DNA from: Rhodocollybia butyracea
Taxonomy: Eukaryota > Basidiomycota > Agaricomycetes > Agaricales > Omphalotaceae
Direction of reading: 5' to 3'
DNA length: 29,432 bases
Assembly: GCA_015501585.1 (NCBI GenBank)
Contig: JADNRY010000723.1
Location: 1-29,432, forward strand
Under the pieces are notes generated by a model. That model worked only from the letters and a program-made list of their open reading frames with translations. It was not told the origin of the DNA and did no database searches. Made by a program: the position numbers and the translations under genes. Shown here piece after piece: positions 1 to 10,220 of the stretch; position 1 is the first letter of the stretch; each line of letters begins with the position of its first letter.

Positions 1-111
1 TTCCTCAAGAAGTTCGAAGATCAACAAACACAGCGCTTACTAAGCGAACAAGCGCTGGACTGGTTTTTCTTGTTCGGGTTGAACGTTGAGTTGAAGCCAG
101 CCAGTATTACT

Positions 112-143
<32 letters not shown>
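112..143. repeat. (TAG)n trinucleotide microsatellite
   Basis: About ten uninterrupted TAG/AGT units, visible directly. No coding frame runs through it. It is a simple sequence repeat in otherwise unique intergenic DNA. Confidence 0.95.
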
Positions 144-911
144 ATCTCGTCCACGGTCCCTGCGAAAATATCAGACAACGCACAAGGTCCTCCATATGAT
201 AATACTATGATACCTATTATTGTGTTGATTCAGGTCGTGAGGCACCTTGAGGCACCAGTCAATAATTATAGCAGGGTTATCGCCCTATTCACTGTTTAAA
301 AGGCAATCTAGTACCTGCGTTCTAAGTGGTCACCGGGATCCTCGAGCGCAAGCTAGCACTATGGTCAGCGGGCAGAATTTTACTGTGGGTGCCTTGCTTT
401 TCTCACCTTAATTCCGATTGTCAATCGCGTTAGCTACTGCCTAGCTAGTATGGTATTGAAATCCTTTCCGTTCATTACTCAGAAAAAGATTGCAAAGCTA
501 GGAAAATAGAGATTATTCTTAGCCAAGAGCGGGGAAAAGATATTAAAGGACCAGTTCCAAATTATTTTACATAGACAGGAGAGAAGACCGAAGACAGTGT
601 CGTGGGTTGTCGTGGGTTGGAGGTAGGCCCTTTCAGAGCGCACGTGGCACACTGAACCCATCCTGTCAGTCGTATTCGGGTCAGCACCGAAGGAGAAGTC
701 CGACAACTTGTTGACCCTACACATTCAAGACACCAGCAGTCCCAGGCAGTCTTATACTGCCACTAGATCACGGATTGCAAGGGAGATTCTCCAGCCAGCC
801 ACTGATCAGGGGATGTGCTCTATTACTTTTCGCTTTTTGAGTTGTTGCTGTCCTGGTAAGTCCAGATTCGTCGTCAGATCATCTGAAGGAAGAACATTAC
901 ATAGATGTACA
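144..911. other. Intergenic stretch, no gene recognised
   Basis: Short open frames exist on both strands, but none has a recognisable domain, a plausible splice pattern or a family motif. I see no tRNA fold, tandem array or terminal inverted repeat here. Confidence 0.5.
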
Positions 912-1140
912 CTACACTTCCATACCTTTCTGCAGCTTGAGCCGCACTCGTATCATGTCTTCCACATTCCCGAAATCAGCAGTGATTCCTGTTGTGTTGT
1001 CTGTTTCGCATTCTTTGACCACGGCCGTCACCTTGTCGTCTCGTCGCCCCACTACACAGACTCGGGCACCACGAAGAGCATATTTATATGTGATTTCTCG
1101 TTCAATTCCACTGGAAGTACCTAGAATAATCCTGAAGAAG
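912..1140 (-). pseudogene. Truncated inverted copy of the short-chain dehydrogenase gene at 6264-7325
   Basis: Read on the minus strand, this stretch matches the 3' part of exon 1 of the dehydrogenase at 6264 at roughly 90% nucleotide identity over about 215 nt. It carries the same run from the Rossmann glycine loop to the exon 1 donor, including the AAAG|GTATGG splice junction. Because the junction is unspliced, the copy arose from DNA rather than from mRNA. The glycine loop is damaged: GTSSGIE instead of GASSGIG, so a cofactor-binding glycine is lost. Nothing matching exon 2 or exon 3 follows on the minus strand, where a stop codon appears soon after the donor. No start region is present. 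It is a gene fragment rather than a functional gene. Confidence 0.85.
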
Positions 1141-1151
1141 AGAAGTATCAT

Positions 1152-2034
1152 TAGAAGGAGGAATTGTTTTGATACTCATGTTGTCGCATTGAGTCTTGAG
1201 TCTCTGAGAAGCACATGTGTACGCTATCAGTTGGACCACTTGAACACAAATACTATTACCTTGTAAATGTCTTTCAAAGATCCCGGCTAAGCAGCGAAAT
1301 CAACGAAAAAAATATTAATACTCAAGCTTTGAATTTAAAGGTACCTTGGCATGAAGATTACGGGATTGGAGCCAAATATGCCTAAGTTGCATGATTAGAG
1401 TGGGGGAATGGAGTCGTGTCCCCCATCAGTCAACGGCGGCTGGAGAAACGACTGGGGATGAGTCGGACTGCAGGGGGGTCAAAGCAAGGTGTTTAACACT
1501 TGTTCCGTCTGTAGGGCACTCCAGAACCGTGGGGGCACGGAAAGGCAAATGGGCCTAAATAGATAGTTAAATGCGCATCATGAGGTATCCTTTCGCGCGC
1601 AATAAATTGATCTTAAAAATAAAAAAATAAAAAAGAGTGGGTGAATGGCTATAATACAACAGACGTCAAACCCAAAGGCAGCTACTACTATAGACCCTTT
1701 CCCCCTTTGGAGACAAATTAAATAATCGAGACTGGAGATTAAGCATCGAGATGGAAGTACCTTGATTTCCAGGACCACAGCATGAGAACTTGCGAGTGTG
1801 GGCCATCGCGCAAGCGCGTGGCAGGTACGAGTCCTGCAAGTTGCAGCTGTGCATAAACTAGTTCATTGGATATACTTCATAATTAGAATTAAATGTAATG
1901 AACCGCTTCTCAGATCTCAGTTTGTCACAAAGTCTACTGACACATATTAAGCACAAGTGACAAGAGTGCTTACAAGACTTGCATCACATGGAAGACCTCC
2001 ATGTTGAACAAACAACATGGCAGGACAATGTTCC
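1152..2034. other. Intergenic stretch, no gene recognised
   Basis: AT-rich patches (for example near 1610-1640) and short open frames without recognisable content. The twelve bases at 1586-1597 are the reverse complement of part of the 6137-6199 promoter element, which is too short to interpret. Confidence 0.45.
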
Positions 2035-2390
2035 AAGGGTGCCAGAAAGGCCATTGATGAGACCATCCAGCTCTGAGGTTGAGATCAGTATTGGCCAACC
2101 CCAGTATATTCACAATAATGTTGCTTCCAAGGGGAGGAACTATTAGAGGTGGGAGAAGGGGAATCATTGCAAAGCTTGTCTCCAGAAGATGTGGGAGGGG
2201 GAGTAAGAGGAGGAGCATTGGACAAGCCACTTCCATTGCAATCACAATTTTCTGAGTGCTTGGCAAGGACGATGGATAAGACTCAACAATCCAAGGCTAC
2301 CGGAGAGACCGACTGTTCAATCCAGTTCCGAGGTCAATATCAGTATCAGCCAACCCTAATATATTTGCAATAATCGTTTCCAGATACAGA
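2035..2390. repeat. Pair of imperfect direct repeats of about 95 bp
   Basis: Two segments, about 2035-2130 and 2291-2386, align along their length at roughly 70% identity. Shared blocks include CATCCAG/AATCCAG, GAGGT, ATCAGTA, GCCAACC, TATATT and CAATAAT, all in the same order. The spacing is about 256 bp. The sequence between and after them is rich in GAGCCAG-like units (2480-2620). Forward frames are interrupted by stops but read with acidic, proline-rich content, so this could be an eroded coding repeat or a mobile-element remnant. No reverse transcriptase, transposase or integrase motif is visible. Confidence 0.55.
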
Positions 2391-3140
2391 TGGTGTGCTA
2401 CTGGAGTTGGCCCAAGCAGGGCAGGAGCCAGAAAACAGCCCAGCAGATGGGGGAGAAGATGAAGGTCCCAAACCGGTGCAGAGCCGGACCCGAATTGGAG
2501 CCAGAGCCAGCTACAGATGATGGAGACGAGTCACAACAGGCTGATCCAGCCAACCACAGATGCAGGAGACAAAGAATTGGTTCCAACAGAAGAGCCAGAG
2601 CCAGAGCCTGGACAACCAGCTCTATAGGAGCCAGCAAAACAGGTGTCCAAGGCCAACCAGATGTTGGTGAAGGAGCTGAACAAAATTGCTTGAGTCAGTT
2701 ATGCAAAGTAACAAAGGGAATACAAACCAGCTGAACTGCCATTTCCATCTTGGCAGCCACAGTTTTCTCTGTTGCTGGAATATTTGACATTGGTGAGTTG
2801 ACCATGATCAAGATCAAAGGCGTTTTTTACGAAAGGCAACATTGGTTGAGACAAGCACCACGTTGGACGAGATTTTCCTTGCTAAAATGGGGAAGAGGAT
2901 TGACGTTTGATATATATAAATCTAATGATTAAACTCACCAGATGTCTCGTCTCATCTTGCACCTCCAAAATAACCCTCCAAGATAACCCCATGAACGGTA
3001 GAGTCGGACCCGCATAAGCCAAAAAAAAGGATACTGCCACATGCTTGAGTTCTTGATCACCAAAAGCCGTATTACTGAGAAGCCAAAAGTTGCATAGGAA
3101 GCTTCTCTGTCTGGCAGTAGTAATGTGGAAGATTGAAAAA
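2391..3140. other. Low-complexity GA-rich tract, then unassigned intergenic DNA
   Basis: From about 2480 to 2620 the plus strand is biased toward GAGCCAG/AGCCAGAG units. Both strands give long open frames here because of that composition, not because of a gene. No domain, splice pattern or conserved motif was found. Confidence 0.45.
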
Positions 3141-3147
3141 GTCAGAC

Positions 3148-3182
3148 GCGCACTGCGCAGTGCGCAGGCAATAAAGCACGTG
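3148..3182. promoter_or_regulatory. 18-bp perfect palindrome next to a CACGTG site
   Basis: Positions 3148-3165 (GCGCACTGCGCAGTGCGC) equal their own reverse complement across all 18 bases. Twelve bases further on, 3177-3182 is CACGTG, the core recognised by many bHLH proteins. Both are seen in the sequence. A role in gene control is inference, and the nearest recognised start is about 770 bp away. Confidence 0.4.
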
Positions 3183-3890
3183 ATGCGCGCTTTGACATCC
3201 CAAATATATCGAAACTAAATCTCCTTATTAGGTCAACCCGATTTGGACGAGATCAGGCTCAATTGGGACAAATTCTCACGCTGAAACCCGCCATAAGGAC
3301 GAGCCTTCATTACATTCAGGACTCGTAATGTTGGGATACTCGTTCTTCAGTTATAGACAGGAGCAAGAGCTTGAGCGCATGCCAGGCCAACTTGAACAAG
3401 CTCCATGAGCTGATATTTGGGATTTGCGGTTAATGTGCAGCAAAGTCGAGGCCCAGAATACAAACGTGATCAACACTGAAGGTCCCAGCTTGGTTCATGA
3501 GTTCTTCGTCAATCTAAAGTATGCATAAGTGCATCTTAGCGTATAATAAGCCGGTGTCATTTCAGCGACATGGTGACTGTGCTGCGACGTGATCAAACTT
3601 TGAACTTGAACTTGTAACTTGTAGCACAACTACTTATTCGCCGATGCAGCTGTGCGGTGCAAACCTATGATATTTTCAAGAGACCGGTAGCTCAAGGAAA
3701 CACATAACTTTGTAGGCTGCTTTTGCTGACATTCAATCTCGGAGGAGGAACGGCGTTTTTCGGTTACAAATATTTTAGAAATCCTACAATTGATCGGGAA
3801 TTGACCAAGACAATGTATAGCAGGTCGCCTCCTCAATCCCGTTTCTTAAAACAGGACAAATACTTGATTTATAATCCTCAATAATCAACG
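3183..3890. other. Intergenic stretch upstream of the NmrA-like gene
   Basis: No gene could be supported on either strand. A 68-codon minus-strand frame at 3630-3836 has no recognisable feature and no splice partners. Confidence 0.45.
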
Positions 3891-3899
3891 TATATAAGG
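3891..3899 (+). promoter_or_regulatory. TATA-box-like element of the NmrA-like gene
   Basis: TATATAAGG begins 58 bp before the ATG at 3949, a usual TATA distance for a fungal gene with a short leader. Position and sequence are seen; function is inferred. Confidence 0.5.
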
Positions 3900-3948
3900 T
3901 AAACTGCAGGCTCGGCATCCTCCAAACACCCTTGCAAACACTTATACC

Positions 3949-4932
3949 ATGCATCTTGTAATCGGAACAGGCAAAGTTGGCCGTCCACTCTCGGAACTCT
4001 TCAACGAGTTGAATGTTCCAGCTCTTTCTACCACGCGTTCAGGGAAGGTTCCAACCCCACTTACTGGTGTAGCCTTCGACTGGAATGACCCTTCGACCTT
4101 TCAAAATCCTTTTACTTACGCAGAGGCAAAGTCAAACGTGATACAGAGCATCTTCATGACCCCTCCTCCGGCTTATGACATGCTATCCGCGATGAAGCCA
4201 TTCATAGATATTGCCGTGGAAAAGGGCGTGAAGAGGTTTGTTCTCCTCAGCTCCACCTTGGTTCCACCAGGGCCCGTTGGCCATGGCACGGTGCACAGAT
4301 ATCTTGCCGGTCTGGGGGTGGAATACGTATCCATTCGACCTTCATGGTTCTTCGGTACGTGTTTGCTTTGTCTCCACTCATACTAGCTTGATAACAATCT
4401 TTTACAGCAAACTTTATACCCTCGAATGGTCGCGTCGACCTCGCAAGCCGTACCGTCACATCGGCTACGGGTTCTTCCAAGACCGGCTTTGTCGATCCGA
4501 GAGACATTGCGGATTGCGCGTATCATGCTATGACAGACAAAGTACCACTGAATGGAAGCTACTATGTCTTTGGGCCCGAGCTTCTTTCCTATCGCGAGGT
4601 TAGTTCCTCGTGTACTTATCTTAACAACATATTTTACCTATGTCTTTCACTAGGTCGCCACATCACTTTCTTCTGTAGCTGGCAAAACATTCACACATCG
4701 TGATCTTTCTACAAGCGAGTTTCGACAAATGGTAGAGGAGGTCATGAAGTTACCAACGGTCTATGCTGAAATGTTAGCTAGATTCGAGGATGCGCTTAAG
4801 AGTGGTGCAGAGGAGAAGCTCTTTCGCAAAGAATTCGAAGTTGAGGAGATCCAAGAGAAACGAGAAATCTGGTTTGGTAAAAGAAGACTTCACGACTACT
4901 TTGAGGAGAATAAAGATATATTTACAAATTGA
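3949..4932 (+). CDS. NmrA/EasG-like NAD(P)-binding reductase
   Basis: Three exons (3949-4354, 4408-4598, 4654-4932) join in frame to a 291-residue protein with canonical GT...AG introns. The N-terminus MHLVIGTGKVG has the GxGxxG dinucleotide loop of an atypical short-chain dehydrogenase (glycines 6, 8 and 11). The pattern of a beta strand VKRFVLLSS followed by a variable substrate region fits the NmrA-like family. Length and layout resemble festuclavine-dehydrogenase (EasG) relatives, which reduce imines with NADPH in ergot alkaloid formation. No other alkaloid gene is nearby, so that substrate should not be assumed; many fungi carry such reductases with unknown substrates. It lacks a signal peptide and is probably cytosolic. 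A TATA-like element lies 58 bp upstream. The neighbour downstream is convergent. Family assignment is fairly sure; substrate unknown. Confidence 0.88.
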
Positions 4933-5114
4933 ATCACTAGTAGTTACAGTCTAGAATAAATACAGCGCCAAAACCCCTTCTATGACCAGAGGATTGATGA
5001 GTACATAAGTCTATGTGAAACGAGAAGATGATATACTACAAAGATAAACATACATACATTATAGATGAGAAGAGATAGATTCATAGGCTATCGCAAGCCT
5101 TAGTGTCCCGATGT

Positions 5115-6058
5115 CTATATTCGAGTAACCGTGAGTACCGCAACTAAACCGTCTTGCTCAATTCCGTGATTGACACCGTCCTTGCCAGGGTTTAACAGGC
5201 CCTCGACCAGTTCTACCTCGGTTCTCCACCAAATAGAGTTCCAGTGTGTTGGAGAAGAGACAGCTTGAGAGATAAGGAAATCTCGTCCGAGGTTGTATCC
5301 GTTGGGAACAATCTCGTGATGCTTTCCAGAGTTCTATGAGTATAATGACTGAGAAAACACGAAGCTGAAATAAACAAACAGAACAGACCTCTTCTTTGGA
5401 AACACCTAAGAACCATGCACCACTTGGGGCGCTGGTTCCGTTTTGTTTCCACGCTCGAAAGTGGTTTCCACCTAGCAGAACGACGGAAATGAGTCAAAGT
5501 CAAAGCTAGCTATTGGAAACGTACCGGCTAAACTTTCCCAGCAAGTACCCAAGACGGGGCCCCCGAAAGAATACTCTCTCGCAAGGAGCTGTTCGTTGAT
5601 TTTACCATTACCATCACCGAGATCAGCTTGATGTATCGCCCCAAAATGCAGACCCAAGCATTCATTGGAGAACCCAAGTGATCTAGGGAACGAATTGGTA
5701 TAGAACTACGAGGGAAGAAGGAAAGCTGGTGACCTGGCGTAATTAGTAAACCCATCCTCGGATAGCACAGAGGGATCTGATTTTCCAGAGATAATCACAT
5801 TGAGAGGTTCGCCTTTATGAGGAGTTGTAAACTAAGAAATGATGATGATTCGAATCCTTGTGTCAATTGTATAGATCTCCTCACGTCTAAAAATCTACCC
5901 CCTCCAATTCTAGGATCTATATAGTCAAAGTTCACTGCTGTTTGGATTGGCACTTGTGCCCAGAGGTCTTGTTCATTGTTGAAGGCTGGAGAAGGTACAG
6001 ATACCGGTGAAGCCGAGACGATAAAGAGAGCAAAAAAAAGGATGGTTCCAGCGTGCAT
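5115..6058 (-). CDS. Small secreted protein of unknown function conserved in mushroom-forming fungi
   Basis: Five exons (6058-5885, 5831-5734, 5682-5525, 5471-5389, 5333-5115) join without a frame error to 243 residues. The start is followed by a hydrophobic stretch, MHAGTILFFALFIVSASP, a clear signal peptide, so the product is probably secreted. The mature part contains DYIDPRIGGG, GEPLNVIISG, GNHFRAW and IVPNGYN-GRD, which I recall from a family of uncharacterised secreted proteins in many Agaricomycetes; no activity is known to me. The second intron has an unusual GTCACC donor, but the joined reading YARSLGFS fits the family. The gene diverges from the dehydrogenase at 6264 with 205 bp between start codons, so the two may share a promoter. 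Confidence 0.85.
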
Positions 6059-6136
6059 GTCGGATGTTCTGAAGGAATAATTTACTCAAACGCAAGGTGT
6101 GTATGTAACGTGTAATAGTGAACACAGCAGCCAGCC

Positions 6137-6199
6137 GGACATGATACGCGAAAGGATAGCGACGCACGTGGTAGCCCAATTCCGGCGGGCTCGGACGCG
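6137..6199. promoter_or_regulatory. Promoter element, copy 1 of a repeated upstream motif
   Basis: GGACATGATACGCG (6137-6150) followed after 24 bp by CCCAATTCCGGCG and CTCGGACGCG (6175-6199). The same blocks recur in order at 7367-7413. Copy 1 sits in the 205-bp gap between the divergent secreted-protein and dehydrogenase genes. Presence of two copies is seen; a regulatory role is inferred. Confidence 0.5.
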
Positions 6200-6263
6200 T
6201 CACCGCCGCATCGCAAGGCGCTTATTTATTTCGAATCACAGTATCTTATCTTATCAGTTCCTT

Positions 6264-7325
6264 ATGTTTCGAGCTTGGAATTTCCTTGTTATCCTTCCTC
6301 TCCTCTTTGCCCTTCGAAAGCTTTCTCGAAAGCAACGAAGACAGTCTATCATCAGCCAATCTGACGAAAGAGTCCTAATTCTAGGCGCTTCCAGTGGAAT
6401 TGGACGCAGAATCGCACATAAATATGCTCTTCGTGGTGCCCGAGTCTGTGTAGTTGGGCGACGAGACGACAAGGTCACAGTCGTGGTCAAAGAATGCGAA
6501 ACAGACAACACAATAGGAATCACTGCTGATTTCGGGAATGTGGGAGACATGATACGGGTGCGGTCCAAGCTGGAGAAAGGTATGGTACTGTTTAGTTTTC
6601 TTCTTTCTGATAATCTGACAACCAATTTGTATAGAATGGGCTGGAATTGATACTGTGGTTGTCGCTGCCGGTGTCTCTGCCCTACGGCCACTATTGGAAG
6701 TTGCTGGAGTGAATTCAGAACAAAACTCGGACGCCAGTGAAGCAGGAATCAAGTTCGCCGTCAACGCGGCTGAGGCTGCAATAAAGGGCAATTACATTGG
6801 GCCTATGGTCGCAGCTATAACCTTTGTGAGAGCGTTTTTTCCAGATACCACCAAAAGCATTTCTGAACTATTTTTGGTCGTACCTAGATTCCCTTACTGA
6901 GACGAACATCCAGATCGCCTTCCATTCTTCTCATCTCATCTCTAGGAGCTGTGATCCCTGCTCCAACGCGTTCAATGTATGGATCAACTAAAAGCGCGTC
7001 TCTGCTCCTATATCAGGCACTAGCAATTGAACACCCATCTATCAAGTTCTCCTTCGTACTGCCCAGTACAGTCGAAGGAGACTTTCGCGCCTCTGCAGTG
7101 GATCAGTTGTCTTCAACTATCCAGGCCAGCGATCACACTCCAACCGACAGTAAATCCGCACTCCAAATTGATGATGTTGCACAACGATGTATCCAGGCGG
7201 TGGACCAGGCGGATAAAGTTATCTTCATGCCTGGGACTATGAGGCTGGGACATTTGTTATACTGGCTATGGCCTTCCTTTGTCGAGAAGAAGGCGATGGA
7301 AAAGTACAATTTTACTGCCGACTGA
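6264..7325 (+). CDS. Membrane-anchored short-chain dehydrogenase/reductase
   Basis: Three exons (6264-6579, 6635-6825, 6888-7325) give a 314-residue protein in one clean frame. Residues about 6-19 are hydrophobic and followed by basic residues (RKLSRKQRR), a signal-anchor pattern. The cofactor loop GASSGIG is at 41-47. A later strand VVVAAGVS stands where classical members have NNAG. The active-site signature is YGSTK (Tyr200, Lys204) with a serine near 187. This is the classical SDR fold as in 11-beta-hydroxysteroid dehydrogenase-like and 3-ketodihydrosphingosine reductase-like enzymes of the endoplasmic reticulum; the exact substrate cannot be read from sequence. A truncated inverted copy lies at 912-1140. 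The MFS transporter follows 368 bp downstream on the same strand and carries a related upstream motif. Confidence 0.88.
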
Positions 7326-7366
7326 AATATCTACAATTGTGAGGTCTTTTGGTCAATGTATTGTAG

Positions 7367-7432
7367 GGACATGATACGCGCGCGGGCGCCCAGTTCCGGC
7401 GTTCTCGGACGCGCCGCAGTCGCCACTTCGAA
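7367..7432. promoter_or_regulatory. Promoter element, copy 2 of a repeated upstream motif
   Basis: GGACATGATACGCG (7367-7380) is identical to 6137-6150, and CCCAGTTCCGGCG plus CTCGGACGCG (7389-7413) nearly repeats 6175-6199. Spacing between the blocks is 8 bp here instead of 24. It lies between the dehydrogenase stop and the transporter start, suggesting both genes share a cis element or that a promoter segment was duplicated. Confidence 0.5.
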
Positions 7433-7693
7433 CCAACGGAAACGGTAAAACATCGTGCAACCTGAACCAGCCGAATCGGTTCGTCAGTCTTTCTGACTAA
7501 TTTCCGTCGCCCAGCCGTACTTCAGCACTTCATCATGCAAGCAATTGATTTCAGGCAAAAAATTCCACTTCATTTCACTTGAAGGTCCATTCACGACCAC
7601 GCGCGATATAATCAAACCACAAATCCTTCATCCCGCCTTGCGAGACTACATTTACCCCTTTAAACCTCTCACACTCCGCTGGTACTTGCAGCG

Positions 7694-9263
7694 ATGGCTC
7701 CCAACCAACAAGATACCAATAAGTGGCGTCTTGCTTTCTCATTCTTTGTCTATGCACAAGCAGGCATGAGCGACGGGTCGCTGGGTGGTTCGTCCAATTA
7801 GTCTGCACCTGAATCACTTTCGTCAACTTCAAGCCCACAGCTCAACTGGATTCTATTCAATCCCATTATGGCCTGTCCTTTTCCGTGGTATCATTGATAT
7901 TCCTCGCCAATGCCGCAGGTAGTCCCGAAAGTCTCCTCTATCTATAATGTACCAACAATCCACAGGGTGGTTAGTCGCAAGCTTTCTCAACATCTACCTC
8001 CTGTACTACCTTGACCTTTGGAAAACGCTTGTCGTAAGTCCATGATATATTTGTCGTGCCACAGTTGTTAATGCCCGTAGATTGCGTCTATTGTCAACGT
8101 TGTCGGTTCCGCAATCGTCATCTCATCTCCCCCATTTCCTATTTTTGTCATTGCCCTGTTCCTCATCGGAATAGGTGTCTGCATCTATGATGCTAGTTTT
8201 GCGGCTTTTACTGCCCATTTTGACGAAGGCCCAGCGATGTCTCTGCTTTTTGCAGCTTTCGGAGTAAGTATCATTTCCTTGCTGACCTCCGCTTGTTTTT
8301 TTTGACTTACTCTGTGGGACAGCTTGGTGCACTAATTGCACCACTGGTCGTGGTCGCCTTGCTTGACAACAATGTCCCTTGGAATATATACTACTATGTG
8401 CCACTGGCAATATCTATCTTGAACATCCCTTTCTTATGGATTATATCCAGAGATTATCGAGCCCCAGAGGAAGAGAACGCCACAACCGGCATCGTGGCGA
8501 GGTTTACTCTCGTCGTTTACAACCACACTGTGCTAACAGGTGGATTATTAACCGCCCTGGTACGTTTTAGGTCCATAATTCATTCCATTCACTAACTCTC
8601 CACCTAGTCCATGGCCTCTGGAGAAATCCTCACCAGCTGGATGGTGTCCTTTATGACCGACGTTCGCCACGGGAACGCTTCAAAAATGCGTTATGTTCTC
8701 AGTGGATACTGGGTAGGCTTGGTTTTTGGACGACTGATCCTCGCGCATGCAACTTCTCGCATTGGGTCACAGACGGCGTTAGTCATATACGGTATCCTCG
8801 CCATCAGTCTTCTTACTGTACTACAATTCGTAGACAACATATCTGGAAATGCCATCGCCGCCGCATTTACTGGTTTTTTCCAGGCGTAAGTTTATGCTAG
8901 TTGTGTATCTGAAAAAAGTTTCTGCATCCACTCTAAATTGTTTAATACAGGCCATCTACCCCAGTGATCATCTCTCTCTCGTCAAAATCGGTACCTTCTT
9001 CACTAGTTGGGTCAGCCGTATCCGTTTTGACTGCGTTTGGTCTTATCGGATCGGCGTTTGGTCCTCTGTGTGTTGGGTTTGTCAATCAGGCGGATGGGCT
9101 GAAGTACCTACCTGCTATTACAATGGGTGCTATTGGGGTGACTTTGGGAGTATGGTGTCTGGCACCGAGTGCTCCCTGGATGCCAAAGAGAGTTTTACCT
9201 GACTTGGGTGAAACGCTGGATATGAGAGGACTGACTTCAGAAGTTTATCCATCTCCCACCTGA
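7694..9263 (+). CDS. Major facilitator superfamily transporter
   Basis: Seven exons (7694-7787, 7841-7918, 7966-8033, 8081-8263, 8323-8559, 8608-8885, 8951-9263) join in frame to about 416 residues. The protein is almost entirely hydrophobic helices joined by short loops. Family-like segments are GMSDGSLG early on, VVSLIFLANAAGW in helix 2, a YYYVPLAISILN helix near the middle, and SAVSVLTAFGLIGSAFGPL near helix 11. It resembles the fungal group that includes Bypass-of-stop-codon-6-like permeases, with no known substrate. The exon 1 to exon 2 joint is the weakest part: it reads GAQLDS, where relatives usually have a few extra residues such as LIP, and its donor is GTTCGT. The real boundary may differ slightly. 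It could export or import a product of the neighbouring oxidoreductases, but this is inference. Confidence 0.85.
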
Positions 9264-10220
9264 TTTCCCGACCAATATCTCTGGAGTATATGATCTTTAG
9301 CTTTAAATTCAATAGAATCACAAAACCTCTACGAACATGAGACCGATATGATGCTTTATGATTTCATCTCATTAAAACAGAAGATTGGAGCGCACAGATT
9401 CGAATGGCCCGTGCCTCGGCCTAGAACTGACTGGAAAGAGCTAGCATAAATCGGTTCTCGTACTCTGTGCAGCTCTAACCACACCTAGGTACAGTTAAAT
9501 CGTTTCTATCTCATGTCACCCGAAATTGAAGGAACGACTTCAAGTTATGTACTACAGGTATGTATGAGGCGAGTCCTCAGTATAAATGCTAGGCTTTTCC
9601 TTCCTTCCGGTATACTTATAAGTAAATCATTGACAGAGCAAAAGATCACAAGGTATATAGAAGCAGTGGCAGATGTCGTCCTCAGGAAGGCCAACAGGAA
9701 GGTGACCCCAGTTCTGAAAGGCACCTGAGCGCTAAGGGTTCAAGTTCGGATGCGGATAATCATGCTATACAATGGCAGGAAGGGAGCAGGGTTGGAAATC
9801 ACTTTTTCCGCCGTGTTACATGGCTTGAAGTTGACACAGAAAGTGAATACTTTGGGGTTTTTCATTTCTACAGCTGATTGTCATCCTTCGGGAAAGTCAA
9901 GCTGTGTGGGAGAGGCAACTTGAATACTTACTCGGGCATGATTCTCCTTTCAGCAGGTTGAAGGGGAAGGGGTGATCCCTATCGAAACACAAATATCGCG
10001 ATGGATAGTGCGGTCAGTCGAGTTACCGCCACTTGTCACTGCTGAAAGTTTACAAATCACAACTAAAGTTATTCGGCGCACATTCCGTCTTCCTTCCGTC
10101 CTTCCTTCCATTATGAAAAATTATTACGAGGTTCTGTATCAATCTGACAGGAAATCCAAACTACTCTCTTAAGCAAGCTCATATCCAGTCTTTCGCCATA
10201 TCCCACCCTTGGACCTAACA
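9264..10220. other. Intergenic stretch, no gene recognised
   Basis: No supported coding region. A pyrimidine-rich run (about 10087-10111, TTCC units) precedes the aminomutase gene by about 110 bp, a common feature of fungal core promoters. Confidence 0.45.

Noticed and set aside
1586..1597. Twelve-base inverted match to the 6137 promoter region as part of the inverted dehydrogenase copy
   Set aside because: Too short, and its distance from the fragment does not match the parent gene.
2149..2734. Open frames in the GA-rich tract as a protein gene
   Set aside because: Composition alone keeps frames open on both strands; no splice pattern or motif, and the direct repeats have stops in different places.
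4247..4507. Minus-strand open frame across the NmrA-like gene
   Set aside because: It lies antisense over two well-supported exons and their intron and has no independent motif.
3949..4932. Ergot alkaloid cluster
   Set aside because: Only an EasG-like reductase is present. No prenyltransferase, EasA, EasD or peptide synthetase gene is in the window.
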